Shown here one piece after another: positions 1-10,384 of a stretch of 64,000 nucleotides of DNA. The DNA comes from Babylonia areolata. Its lineage: Eukaryota > Mollusca > Gastropoda > Neogastropoda > Buccinidae. Every line of letters starts with the position of its first letter. Position 1 is the stretch's first letter. The notes under the pieces were generated by a model. It searched no databases. It worked only from the letters and a program-made list of their open reading frames with translations, and had not been told where the DNA came from. The stretch covers positions 36,559,531-36,623,530 of the forward strand of contig NC_134898.1 in the NCBI RefSeq assembly GCF_041734735.1, given 5' to 3'. A program made the position numbers and the translations under genes.

Positions 1-630
1 CGTCATCGTAGTCCACCCGGACCGTTTGCTGGCTGAGAAAGAAAATGATAATTTATTAACAAGAGAGTCAAGGCCTTTAAGACACTTTGATACACACTTC
101 AACAATAGAATAGAAGAAAATGAAATATGTATTCAAAAAATCGTTGAAATATGTTCTGCATTTAATACTATAAAGTTTCGGGAGGTGAGGGAGGAGAAGG
201 AACATAACTGCAGATTCGAACCAAGCATACTCGGGTCGAGAGTGAGTAGAGATACTCACAGCGCTAAAGCGTGCCTACAAACGCGTTCAAAAGTTAGAAT
301 TCAAACTTTTTTTTTCTTTAGCCTGATAAATCGAGTACGGTAGTCGAGGTGATAACAGCGTTTAAATCATGTTATTTTGGAATATCTTGATTATTTAAGA
401 AATTCTTTACAATCCGCGATGAAAGAAACGTTACCATCCCACCGCAACACTGCAACATTTAGCCGTATTCTCCAATTCTGCGGGGATCGTTTTTTCGAGG
501 GCTTACAGATACTACAACCCGGTCCATTCAATTTCTCTTTTATGTTCATTCTAGTTAACTCAGTACCCACTTTAAAATATTCATACGCAGTAAACACGTC
601 GATGGTGTAGTTGGTGTCGCTGTGTGTGTT
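1..630. other. Left flank, no gene recognised
   Basis: No exon with convincing splice signals or recognisable protein was found here. It would lie downstream of gene 1. A possible AATAAA on the minus strand lies near 52-57, too far from the stop codon at 1205 to be claimed as the poly(A) signal. Confidence 0.4.
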
Positions 631-639
631 CTGTCTAGA

Positions 640-832
640 ATTTGTATATCTTTTCTTTTAATCGCGAACAAGAAAAATGAGGTCATGCTGATCCGGAAAT
701 ACAGCTTAATTCGGAAGACTTATGACATGTTATTGACATGACTGTGAACATTTTCCCCACTATGTTTAATCCAAATTTTGTATTGGCAGACAACGTATTT
801 TCAGAGAAAATGACAATGTTAAAATTTACCGC

Positions 833-888
<56 letters not shown>

Positions 889-950
889 CGAACCGAACAC
901 CAGGTTTTTTTTACATAGAGTCAACATTGTTTACAGAAGTGAGTCCAAAA
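640..950 (+). repeat. Interspersed repeat family S7, copy 1
   Basis: The stretch from about 755 to 945 matches 22030-22155: both carry a run about a feature gap in 'cagagaaaatg.caatgtt', then a 'cggacaca' tract, then an 'acaccgggtt'-like run, and end in 'agtgagtc.aaaa'. In this copy the 'cggacaca' tract has expanded into a 50-bp (AC)n array at 835-886. The same arrangement is, from memory, frequent in gastropod genomes. Family unnamed. Confidence 0.6.
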
Positions 951-1019
951 ATTGGGGACAAAAGATAAGGAAGTGAGTAAAAGACTGTGAGTGAGAGAGG
1001 ATAGACACATCTCTCTCTT

Positions 1020-1021
1020 CT

Positions 1022-1067
<46 letters not shown>

Positions 1068-1175
1068 CTCTCTCCCTCTCTCTCTCAACTCACTCATGCA
1101 GGCACACTCAGTGTAAGACCAACCGCTCTGTCTGTCTCTCTCTCTCTATGCATATATATATATATATATATCAAT
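1020..1175. repeat. (TC)n and (AT)n microsatellites
   Basis: A (TC)n tract at about 1022-1085 and a short (AT)n tract at about 1153-1171, downstream of the gene 1 stop codon. No other signal seen. Confidence 0.8.
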
Positions 1176-1204
1176 TCACTCACTGACTCAGGTATACACC
1201 GTGT

Positions 1205-1311
1205 TCAAACCAACCGTTTACGAATGAAGAAGAAGCAGAAGACTCCGACTGCAGCGACGAACAAGAACGGACATATAGCAGCGATGTAGGTCAACGTTGT
1301 TCCGTGGTCAT
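1205..1311 (-). CDS. Gene 1 exon 5: transmembrane helix and stop
   Basis: Begins after a CAAAG acceptor preceded by a long (GT)n tract that serves as the pyrimidine/GT-rich stretch. It encodes a short polar lead, a helix starting TYIAAICPFLF and ending FCFFFI, then RKRLV and TGA. The phase matches exon 4 and the positive-inside rule fits a type I topology. The acceptor is the least certain in the gene, because an in-frame upstream AG is absent and the tract is a microsatellite. Confidence 0.65.
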
Positions 1312-1322
1312 CTTTGCTCATA

Positions 1323-1401
<79 letters not shown>

Positions 1402-4336
1402 ATCACATGATTAAACATTTTGTATTTGCTGGACATTGGATCATTCGATAAACTCTGTTCATACTCTGTCTCTGTCTCTGTCTCTATCTGTATGTCTCTG
1501 TCTCCTTATCTATGTATAGATAAATCAAGGATAAGAAAATGTTCACTCGTGTTCTTCGTCAAAGGATTATTGACTTTAACTGGCACAACTGGCAGCAACG
1601 TATCCAAAAAAAAAAAAAAAAAAAAAAAAAGATTTCAGACGTAATCTATACCCAATGGAACGTATGTATATGTATAATAGTCAGTCGTGTTCGACAATGA
1701 CCATCAGAACAGAAGAGGAGGTAACTGCTGTCCCGACTCTGGGCTAGAATTTGATTAAAGTGTCTTGCCCAGGTTACATCCCCCCTCTCTCGGACAAGAG
1801 GGTTTCAGGACAGCCGGCGTTGGGATGGTCCCCAAAGGCCAACTAACCCCAAGACTGCAGCACTAAGAATCAATGCAATGTTGCCTCCTAGTTTGAGAGT
1901 CAATGTCCTTCACAAAAGACTAAGCTGTAAATGATGCAATGGAGAAACCATTTATAATACAGCTCTCACTTTGATGTTGGCCCAGCTATCAACTTGTACC
2001 AATCTGTGATATAAGCTGAGTGTTGGGCTGGAATATCGCACAATGTAAAGCATATCTATATCTTAACTTAAACCGTTCTGTAAAACAAAATCATCCAAAA
2101 TTCGTTCTGGAGTGTCTGATTTGTCCACAGGTTATTTTAGGTAGAGGATTTATACAGAACATGATCTGTTGAGCTCTCTCTGTAAAGAATGAAAGGAAGA
2201 CACATTTATTTTTTTTCCGTTATTTCAAAAGACAATCCCAGGAAAATACCATTGACAATCTTTTTTTTTCGCCTGACTTCGCGCTGATGACATCAACAAA
2301 TGAAAATGTTGAAAATTTCAGTATATTTTGTGTCGAGGTTTCAAAATTAGATATCATTATAATGCTGTCATAGTACAATGTCTTTGTTTTTCTGGATAGC
2401 TCTTGATATTATCAGCATTTGCAAATGTCCATTTTGTCACACTCTCCCTTCATTTGGGGCAGTGGCCTTTACATGAACAAACCATTTCTAATCATTTCCA
2501 ATTCTCTCTTTCTCTCTGTGCACCTCTCTTTCTCTGTCTCTGTCTCACCCCCCACCCCCACGCCCCCTCCCGCTCTCACCTTCCTGTTGCTCGCTCTGGT
2601 TCTGTCTCGCTATATGTGTCTGTCTCTGTCTCTCTCTTCCTCTCTCTGTGTCTCTCTCTGTGTCTCTCTCTCGTGATTTCAGCGCTGATATGGATTGTGT
2701 CAACGGCTCAGCGCACACAGGCCAAACTGAATTGAAATGCGATCGCCAGAAACTGAAGAATCTTTGTGGCAAAGACTAAACGCATGACAATGTCCCGACG
2801 GTCATTTGCAGGCCGTAAACCCATCAATACACACTACCTGAAACTTCCCACCTTCTCAGAATGATAAAAATGGAATAATTTCATAATCTAAAACAAAGCA
2901 AAACAAACAAAACAATCTAACAACAAAGTATTGAAGCAATTAAATACCGTTTACTTAGATAAATGAGTAATGAAAAAATACATATATAAAAAGGAGTAGG
3001 GGGGCGGGGATGAATAGATGAATTATCAATCGAATGAACACAGGAACAAAGGAACGAATGCATGTGTTGACGGGCGCAATAGCCGAGTAGTGAAAGCGTT
3101 GGACTTTCAATCTGGGGGTACCGGATTCGAATCTCGGTAACGGCGCCTGGTGGGTAAAGGGTGGAGATTTTCCCAATCTCCCAGGTCAACATATGTGCAG
3201 ACCTGCTAGTGCCTGAAGCCCCTTCGTGTGTATACGCAAGCAGAAGATCAAATACACACGTTAAAGATCCCGTAATCTATGTCAGCGTTCAGTGGGTTAT
3301 GGAAACAAGAACATACCCAGCATGCACACCCGCGAAAGCGGAGTGTGGCTGCCTATATGGCGGGTAAAACGGTCATACACGTAAAAGCCCACTCGTATAC
3401 ATACGAGTGAACGTGGGAGTTGAAGCCCACGAACGCAGCAGAAGAAGAAGAATATGGGTCAATCACTCATTCACCGAATAAATGGATAAATAAATGAATA
3501 ATTGAATGAAGAAAGGAAGGGAGATAGGAGAAAGGGAGGGAGAGAGGGAGGAGGGGAGGAAGGAAGGAAGGGAGGTAGGAAAGAGGGAAGAAGGGAGGGA
3601 AGGAAGGAAGGAGCGAGGGAAGGAAGGAAGGAAGGAAAGAGGGAAGGAAGGAAGGAGGGAGGGAAGGAAGGAAGGAAAGAGGGAAGGAAGGAAGGAAGGA
3701 GGGAGGGAAGGAAGGAAGGAGCGTAGGAAGTATGGAAGGAAGTAGGGAAGGAAGGAAGGTAGGAAGGAGGGAAGGAAGGAAGGAAGGAGGGAAGGAAGGA
3801 AGGAAGGAAGGAGGGAAGGAAGGAAGGAAGGAAGGAAGGAGGGAAGGAAGGAAAGAAGGAAGGAGGGAAGGAAAGGAAGGATGGAAGGAAGGTAGAAAGG
3901 AGGGAGGGAAGGAAGGAAGAAAGGGAGGTAGGAAGGAGGGAAGGAAGGTGGGGTGGAAAGAAGGAGGGAGGAAAGGAAGGAGGGAAGGAAGGATGGGAGG
4001 TCGGAAGGGGGGAAGGAGAAAGGGAATAAATGAAGGAAGGAGGGAACGAACGAACTATCATTTTATCCAGCTCACTGTCTGGAGGCTCTGAAGACAATGT
4101 CTGTGGGGAGGTGATTTTGTCCCCTTCATCCACACAGCTCAGACTGAACGTCGCACCTGGACCAGAAGAAAACATGAACAAGTAGGTCATTATTGCAGCC
4201 TTTAAGCGTTGGTGCCATCAGAGGCATGTGTGTGATCTTACGACTGAATTATACAGGAAAACAAAAGAGTGGAAAATCAATGATTCAATTAATGTAAATG
4301 AAACCGTTACACAGTTTAAACAACAAGAACAGTGCG

Positions 4337-4404
<68 letters not shown>

Positions 4405-7400
4405 ATGCGCGCGCGCGCGCACACACATGAAACACCCAAGAAAGCAATGAAGAAAAAAGGAAAGATCTGAATACATAGGTAACAGAGCTGAACACAGAGA
4501 TAATGAACAGAGCTGAACACAGAGATAATGGACAGAGCTGAACACAGATGACAGACAGAGCTGAACACAGATATGACAGACAGAGCTGAACACAGATGGC
4601 AGACAGAGCTGAACACACAGATGACAGACATAGCTGAACACACAGATGACAGACAGAGCTGAACACAGAGATAACAGACAGAGCTGAACACAGATGACAG
4701 ACAGAGCTGAACACAGATGACAGACAGAGCTGAACACAGAGATAACAGACAGAGCTGAACACAGATGACAGAGCTGAATACAGAGATGACAGACAGAGCT
4801 GAACACAGAGATGACAGACAGAGCTGAACACAGATGACAGACAGAGCTGAACACAGAGATAACAGACAGAGCTGAACACAGAGATGACAGACAGAGCTGA
4901 ACACAGAGATAACAGACAGAGCTGAACACAGATGACAGACAGAGCTGAACACAGAGATAACAGACAGAGCTGAACACAGATGACAGACAGAGCTGAACAC
5001 AGATATAACGGACAGAGCTGAACACAGAGATGACAGACAGAGCTGAACACAGAGATGACAGACAGAGCTGAACACAGAGGTAATGAACAGAGCTGAACAC
5101 AGAGATGACAGACAGAGCTGAACACAGATGACAGACAGAGCTGAACACAGAGGTAATGAACAGAGCTGAACACAGAGATGACAGACAGAGCTGAACACAG
5201 ATGACAGACAGAGCTGAACACAGATGACAGACAGAGCTGAACACAGAGATAACAGACAGAGCTGAACACAGAGATGACAGACAGAGCTGAACACGGAGAT
5301 AACAGAGCTGAACATAGAGATGACAGACAGAGCTGAACACAGAGGTAATACAAACTCACCTCCCGGAGAAAACCAGAGCCGTGTGATCAGTGACATATCC
5401 TCGATGTTGATGCGGAGCTGGACTTCTTTGACGTTTCCAAAAAGATACCCGCTTTTGTGGTATGAGCTATTAACCCTTTCCCAGTTCGTACCATACCCTG
5501 TTGTCATCACCAGCCGATATTCCAGATAGCTGGTTCTGTCGCTCGCCGCCTCCTGCATGAGAAAGTTGGTCTCAACTAGTGTGTATCCTTCAGAGTCTTG
5601 AAGCCGGCACAGCTTCTGACAAGGGCGTCGGTCGGAGTCATGACGGCGGGACCTGTGTGGAGGCACGAAGAGGTATGTGACGTTGTTTATCTGGTTGCCA
5701 TGGTTTTGCAGGTGCCCGGTCTGGCATGGGTTGACCACATCTGACGAGGTCACTGGCAAAGAAAAGGGGGAGGCAACACGAGTCAGTCAATCGAAACAGC
5801 TGTCAGCAGCCTAGCTGTCTGAACTTTTTCAACAATGGCATGAGAATTTCTCCAGTGTGTTATTATTATTATCATCATTATTTTTATAATTATTGTTATA
5901 TTTTATATAGCGCTGAATGTTGTGCAGAGACAATTAAAAGCGCTTTCGCACAAGTCATTCAAACGCATGCATAACTCTAAAACTGAAGAAGAAGAAAAAA
6001 AACAAAAAAAAAAACTGAAGACAAGGAAGAGGCAGGAAAGGGAGGCTATTTTGGGAAGAGGTGGGTTTTAAGGCCAGACTTGAAAGAGTTGAGTGCGGAG
6101 ACCTGACGAAGCGAAAGAGGAAGTTCATTCCAATTACAAGGTCCAGAGACAGAGAAAGAACGGTGGACATTCACTGCAAATTCAATGCAGTCAATAATAT
6201 GTTCAAAATGAAGAATCAGAGACAGACAATCTTGAACAAGTAACAGAACCATTATTCAATGACCCCACAACAAAATATGAGATAAGCAGCATGAACCATT
6301 TAAAAAGTGGAAAAAGTGCTGGTCCACACCAGTTAGCGATATGTTCAGATGTGCTAATTCAGTCGTAATTGACTATCTTGTAACATTGTTTAATCTTCCG
6401 TTTGATAGAGGAACCTTTCCAGAAGCGTGGTCTACATTCATAACAGTCCACGATCATAAGAAAGCCCCATCATCTGCCCCATTTCAGAGGCATTACTCTC
6501 ACGCCGCTCATTCCGAGTCCCCTCTACACAGCCACACCAGTGTCGACAGTCCACAGGGAGCCATCGATGTTGGGTCGCCAGAAGGCCACACACAAGAGGA
6601 GACCCTGCACTGCTGCTGAGTCACTTCGGTGGTGTTCAGTAGTAGTCTGTTCTGATTCAACCTACTTAGGACACCACCTGCTAGTAATACTTGGCCCCCC
6701 ACTGACGACAATAATGGCTCAGTCGCTGAGCCATACTGAATAAGATTTCACCCAGGCCGGAGAGAGCCACCACGTCCCTCCAACGACAGTCCCCCATGAA
6801 TCCGCCGACACTGAAGACCTTGACAAGACTCACCCCAAGCGCGGAAGTGGACAGGTATCGAAACTGAGGTCACCATGAGAGCAGGGCATGAACGCCACAT
6901 GATTTGGGACTTTTCTTATATTGATGATGAAAGAGGAAGAGGATGATGATGATGATGAAGATGATGATGACAATGCTACTATGGAGGTCCGTTTAGGTTT
7001 GGGACAACGTCACAAGGCTGTACTCTAAGCTCCTTGTCATAATGATATTCCTACATCAACCAGGCCCCAGAGATACAGACACTTGCAGTGTTGGTCAGGA
7101 AATTAGAGCAACACACACAAAGACGCATCCTTGAAGTGGATGATACTCGACCGCCAGGTCCCAGCTTTCTCATATAAGCCAACAGTACACTCAACTCTGG
7201 GTAGGAGCCGGCCTTGAGTCGAAAAACCCACCCACCTACGCTGGGATTCGAACCCGCGTCTTCCCAGCCATCAGTCCGCGACGCTAACCACTTCGCCACG
7301 ACGGTTGGTAAGATAGGACATGATCGTATGACAGTACCATACACGAATGCGTTAAATCCGTGTATGTGTGCTTTCGCGCTTGAGGTATTCTAATAATGCT

Positions 7401-8667
7401 AATTATGTAGTGCAGCATCACATCAACTTACCAGGTACACATTCGTGCCGTAGACAACACTGTCCCTCATCTTTATTTATCTCCCTTTCATTAGCTGACA
7501 CCTTCCCTTGGTCCGAATCGAGGGCTCCATAGATTTCATTAAGTTTCATGAGGGAGAACCTTGAATAACATTTCATATAGTCATGGCTGTAGAAGCATCT
7601 TTGAGGATTTTCAAATGACGTGGGCTGACAATTGTTGTCGCAAGAAGACGGGTCTGGTTGCTGGAGATAATAGGCTTCAGTGATGATGGGTACTTTTCCC
7701 TGACCGCACTTGATCTGTGTCAGGGACAACTCCATTCTTGAAGAGCACGTGGTGCCTGTTTGAACTGAAAACACAATAAAGTACAGGAATAACATAAGAA
7801 CTAACACCGTGATGTCATGATGATGATGATGATTACAACGGTAACTACGACGACGAGACGACGACGACGATGACAAAGAAGAAGAAGAGGAAGAAGAAAT
7901 CCAACGAAGAACAGGATTTAGTCAATGCAAAAATTCAAAACGAATAAAACCACCACCACCACCATATCCACCATCACATCACCACCACATCCACCATCAC
8001 AACACCACCACATCCACCATCACACCACCACCACATCCACCAATACAACAACAGCAGCAGCAGCATCAGTACCACGATCCCCATCACTATATCAACAACA
8101 ATAAAACATCATCATCATTATCTCGTCATCATCATCATCATCATCATCATCATCACCTATAGTAATGACAAAAGCAATAAAAACAACAACAAACAAACGA
8201 ATTAACAATAACAACTAAACAACAATATCATCATCGTCAACAACAACAACAACAACAATAGGTAAACAACATTATCATCGACAACAGCAACTATACAACA
8301 TCACCATCGTCATCATCCTCATCAACAATTATAACAATATCATCAACAACAATAATAACTAGAACGACAACAACTGAAAACACCACGAACAACAACTAAA
8401 CATCATCATCATCAAGTAATACTTCTACGACTTCTACTACTACCGCTGCTGCTGCTGCTGCTGCTACAACAATTACAACTACTACTGCTGCTGTAGCTGC
8501 TGTTGGTGGTAATACTATTGCTACTTCTGCTACGACTAGTACTTCTTCTAGTACTAGTACTCTTACTACTACAAAAGAAACCAGTGTGCAGTACCTCCAG
8601 CCTCAGGCCCCAGGACCCACACACCCACACCCAGGCAGACAAGCACTCTAACAGACACCACCGACAT
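1205..8667 (-). CDS. Gene 1: putative type I membrane protein, 328 aa, family unknown
   Basis: Five exons (8667-8595, 7764-7432, 5752-5360, 4156-4076, 1311-1205) all join at phase 1 and total 987 nt including the stop, giving 328 residues. Order: signal peptide (about 1-24), ectodomain rich in cysteine (nine Cys in exon 2), two N-glycosylation sequons (NVT and NSS) in exon 3, a short Ser/Pro juxtamembrane linker, one hydrophobic helix (about 23 residues) and the tail RKRLV. The first Cys-rich part has a faint resemblance to SUEL-type lectin modules (K-C-G-x-G-K-V then Y and C), but not enough to name it. The architecture implies a cell-surface or secretory-pathway protein; ligand and function are unknown. 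The introns are almost entirely repeats. Alternative: extra or skipped exons, since the phase-1 exons are symmetric and could be skipped without a frameshift. Confidence 0.72.
1324..1396. repeat. (AC)n microsatellite beside exon 5 acceptor
   Basis: About 70 bp of uninterrupted AC dinucleotides, which read (GT)n on the transcribed strand, only about 12 bp upstream of the inferred acceptor of gene 1 exon 5. Confidence 0.9.
1665..2035 (+). repeat. Interspersed repeat family S5, copy 1
   Basis: Shares long stretches with 54035-54515 (+), 12170-12650 (-) and 32095-32235 (+), for example 'gctagaatttgatta' followed by 'cttgccca.gttacatc' and 'ccaagactgcagcacta'. No tRNA head seen; class unknown. 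Lies in gene 1 intron 4. Confidence 0.75.
2036..3069. other. Intronic DNA, no gene
   Basis: AT-rich sequence with a (TC)-rich tract at about 2505-2675. No exon or recognised repeat otherwise. Part of gene 1 intron 4. Confidence 0.5.
3070..3452 (+). repeat. tRNA-derived SINE family S1, copy 1
   Basis: The 5' head looks like a tRNA: 'tagccgagtagtgaaagc' resembles an A box and 'ggattcgaatct' a B box. It is followed by a conserved body of about 300 bp and a (GAA)n tail. Two further copies lie at 39559-39944 (-) and 56519-56882 (+). The copies are clearly alike but not identical, so the family is moderately old. Confidence 0.85.
3500..4045. repeat. (GGAA)n/(GGGA) purine tract
   Basis: About 550 bp of interrupted GGAA tetranucleotides, polypurine on the plus strand. 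Its end lies about 30 bp from the splice donor of gene 1 exon 4 (4075). All frames are open because the repeat lacks stop triplets; no protein is implied. Confidence 0.95.
4076..4156 (-). CDS. Gene 1 exon 4: end of ectodomain and linker
   Basis: Acceptor in a pyrimidine-rich context ending TTCTGGTCCAG, donor GACA|GTGAGC. It encodes 27 residues: GATFSLSCVDEG continues the fold begun in exon 3, then a Thr/Ser/Pro-rich linker leads to the membrane helix. Symmetric phase 1-1. Confidence 0.75.
4333..4412. repeat. (AC)n flanked by (GC)n
   Basis: A dinucleotide array with CG-rich edges on both sides ('gcgcgcgcg' at each end), inside gene 1 intron 3. Confidence 0.95.
4485..5345. repeat. Minisatellite, unit about 24 bp
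   Basis: About 35 imperfect copies of a unit containing 'acagagctgaacacagag' with variants that differ by insertion of 'ag' or 'atgacag'. The last copy ends about 15 bp from the splice donor of gene 1 exon 3 (5359). On the minus strand all frames stay open; this is a composition effect and not a gene. Confidence 0.95.
5360..5752 (-). CDS. Gene 1 exon 3: main ectodomain, 131 residues
   Basis: Acceptor CCTTTTCTTTGCCAG and donor CCGGGAG|GTGAGT are both strong. The encoded segment begins TSSDVVNPCQTG, has the sequon NVT, a C-x3-C pair (PCQKLCR), a second sequon NSS, and ends with strand-like stretches such as EVQLRI and RLWFSPG. Hydrophobic/polar alternation suggests a beta-rich extracellular domain. 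I do not recognise the family. Confidence 0.75.
5865..6175 (+). repeat. Interspersed repeat S8
   Basis: Contains 'atagcgctgaatgttgtgc', 'aaggccagacttgaaagagt' and 'gagacctgacgaagcg', a combination I recall as a dispersed gastropod repeat. Only one copy is seen in this window, so the boundaries are approximate. Confidence 0.4.
6235..6465 (+). mobile_element. LINE reverse-transcriptase fragment
   Basis: Translation of the plus strand shows the start of a non-LTR reverse transcriptase: LKSGKSAGP, then after a frame change VVIDYLVTLFNLPFDRGTF and PEAWSTF. These match the segment before the catalytic palm in LINE RTs. It is a short dead fragment, without ends, sitting directly against the S2 element at 6470. 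Confidence 0.7.
6470..7306 (-). repeat. Composite tRNA-headed element S2, copy 1
   Basis: Read on the minus strand, it begins with a tRNA-like head ('gtggcgaagtggttagcg', then 'gggttcgaatccca'), then a body collinear over its length with 51165-51892 (+). Shared landmarks in order are 'cctgaccaacactgcaag', 'tcatggtgacctcagttt', 'gtcttcagtgtc' and 'gatgatggggc'. At about 0.75-0.85 kb it is long for a SINE; it has no coding capacity. Confidence 0.8.
7432..7764 (-). CDS. Gene 1 exon 2: Cys-rich module, 111 residues
   Basis: Acceptor TTATTGTGTTTTCAG, donor CCTG|GTAAGT (consensus). Nine cysteines, including a CC pair near the end; opening VQTGTTCSSRMELSL, then IKCGQGKVPII. The spacing is faintly like rhamnose/galactose-binding (SUEL) lectin modules, but the family's central motifs are not evident, so I leave it unnamed. 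Symmetric phase 1-1. Confidence 0.75.
7925..8580. repeat. Trinucleotide-rich block
   Basis: A run of imperfect (CCA/ATC)n, (ATC)n, (AAC)n, (GCT)n and (ACT)n triplet tracts within gene 1 intron 1, ending about 15 bp from the exon 1 donor. Confidence 0.85.
8595..8667 (-). CDS. Gene 1 exon 1: start codon and signal peptide
   Basis: ATG at 8667 lies in a near-ideal vertebrate-type Kozak context (GCAGCC before ATG). It opens MSVVSVR followed by the hydrophobic core VLVCLGVGVWVLG and PEAG, then donor GGAG|GTACTG at phase 1, which exon 2 requires. Cleavage is likely around the PEAG/VQTG junction. This exon was found by requiring a phase-1 donor upstream of exon 2. Confidence 0.7.
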
Positions 8668-9010
8668 GGCTGCAGCAAACCACCAACGCCGATGTTCTCG
8701 TTGACCGCTGTCCACTACAAGCGGACGCCTGTACCTCCGGGTGTCAGTGGAAGTCCACTGCGAACGATGAAGAGGTCAGCTGACTCCCGGAGATGAGAGC
8801 ACAGCCCAAAAGGCAGACGCTCAAATGCGGCCGCACCACAGACACGTCTTGGGTTTAAACATTATATCATCTCAGCCGACTGCACTCTGTTGTGTGGACA
8901 AGTGCTGGGATGGATACCAGCAACTTCAGATGTCGCGCGCTCTTAGGTTTGAGTCAGGAAGTGGGTTGTGTTGATCACCCACCTCGCCCCCGCTCCCATC
9001 TCTCCCTTCC
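8668..9010 (-). promoter_or_regulatory. Presumed 5' UTR and promoter-proximal region of gene 1
   Basis: Immediately upstream of the gene 1 start codon, GC-richer than its surroundings. No TATA box or other core element could be identified with confidence; the assignment rests only on position. Confidence 0.3.
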
Positions 9011-9148
9011 TCACACACACACACACACACACACACGCCCACCCGCACGCTTGCCCGAGAGCGTTTTGCACGCACGTATATGCGCACTTGTACACGCGTG
9101 CATACATACACACACATGCTTGTAAACACATGAACATGCACGCACGCG

Positions 9149-9195
<47 letters not shown>

Positions 9196-9290
9196 ACACA
9201 CACACACACATAGACACAAACACACACACATACACACAAACAAACATACACACACACACGCGCGCGAGCGCGGGCGCGCGCGCTCACTCA
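9011..9290. repeat. (AC)n microsatellites with (GC)n
   Basis: Two AC arrays (about 9013-9038 and 9155-9262) with alternating purine-pyrimidine (GC)n edges, a composition prone to Z-DNA. Confidence 0.9.
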
Positions 9291-9552
9291 TTCATTCACT
9301 CACTCACTTTCAAAAATGACACCTTCACCTGTTCAATTCCTTCTTCTGCAGGATAAGGAATTTTGGTCTGAGAGCTGGTCTTTCGGATTAAGAGAGCCAA
9401 TAAGATGATCACTGTGCTCGTATGGACTGCAAACACATAGGAAAGGTTGGTTCGTTCCCTCCTTGTTCTTCTCCCATCCCCGTGTCTCCAGTGTGGCACC
9501 AAAAGGAATACCAGGATTTGCTAGCCACTGTAATATAACACAACAGCTTGGA

Positions 9553-10075
9553 GCCGTGCAGTGCAGTGCAGCGCAGTGCAGTACAGTGCAGTACAGTGCA
9601 GTGCAGTGCAGTGCAGTGCAGTGCAGTGCAGTGCAGTGCAGTGCTGTGCAGTACAGTGCAGTGCAGTACAGTGCAGTACAGAGCAGTGCAGTGCAGTACA
9701 GTGCAGTACACTGCAGTGCAGTACAGTGCAGTGCAGTACAGTGCAGTACAGTCCAGTGCAGTGCAGTGCAGTACAGTGCAGTGCAGCGCAGCGCAGCGCA
9801 GTGCAGTACAGTACAGTACAATACAGTGCAGTGTAGAGCAGTGCAGTACAGTGCAGTGCAGTACAGCGCAGCGCAGCGCAGTGCAGTACAGTACAGTGCA
9901 GTGTAGAGCAGTGCAGTACAGTACAGTGCAGTGCAGTACAGTGCAGTACACTGCAGTACAGCACAGTACATTGCAGCACAGTGCAGTACATTACAGCACA
10001 GTAGAATACAGCACAGAATTGTGCAGTTCAGTGCAGCACGGTACAGTAAAGTGCAGTGCGCTGCAGTGCATGACT
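9553..10075. repeat. Pentanucleotide satellite (GTGCA/GTACA)n
   Basis: About 100 copies of a 5-bp unit alternating between 'gtgca' and 'gtaca', with rare 'gcgca'. Five-base periodicity leaves every frame of both strands open over most of the array; no coding meaning. Confidence 0.95.
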
Positions 10076-10137
10076 TGGTACAATGCAGAGCCAAACAGTG
10101 CTGCATAGTACAGCAGAGTAGAGGACAGTCCAGTAAA

Positions 10138-10345
10138 ACACGACACGACACGACACCAAACAACACCATACCCAACCACACCACACCACACCAAACAACA
10201 ACACGACACGACACAACACGACACCACTCCACACCACACTACAATACCACACCACACCACACCACACCACACCAAACAACACAACAAACCACAACACAAC
10301 ACAATGCAACACAACACGAGACAACGCGACAGAGTTCAGTTTCAC
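10138..10345. repeat. (ACACC)/(ACACGAC) tract
   Basis: Degenerate 5-bp repeats such as 'acacc', 'acgac' and 'acaac' that follow the pentamer satellite directly. Confidence 0.85.
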
Positions 10346-10384
10346 GCAACGTGAAACAACACAACACAGAACTGTATGCACGAT

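Noticed and set aside
3471-4190. Pro/Ser-rich minus-strand frame of about 240 codons joined to gene 1 exon 4
   Set aside because: The repeat part is the (GGAA)n tract beyond the donor at 4075; only 4076-4156 is accepted as coding.
4285-5340. Minus-strand frames of about 350 codons reading SSVCHLCVQLC repeats, continuous with gene 1 exon 3
   Set aside because: They are the 24-bp intronic minisatellite read through after the strong donor at 5359; the phase-compatible exon 4 continues the protein instead.
7925-8580. CRISPR-like or regulatory repeat array
   Set aside because: Plain trinucleotide tracts in a eukaryotic intron; no spacers or conserved direct repeats.
9296-9446. Possible extra gene 1 exon with a good acceptor and donor and a short hydrophobic run
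   Set aside because: Its only open frame ends at phase 0 and cannot join the phase-1 exon at 7764, while the signal-peptide exon at 8595-8667 fits exactly.
9409-10108. Long frames of CTALHCTVLYC- and AVQCSAVQYS-type repeats on both strands
   Set aside because: A 5-bp satellite that lacks stop triplets; not coding.
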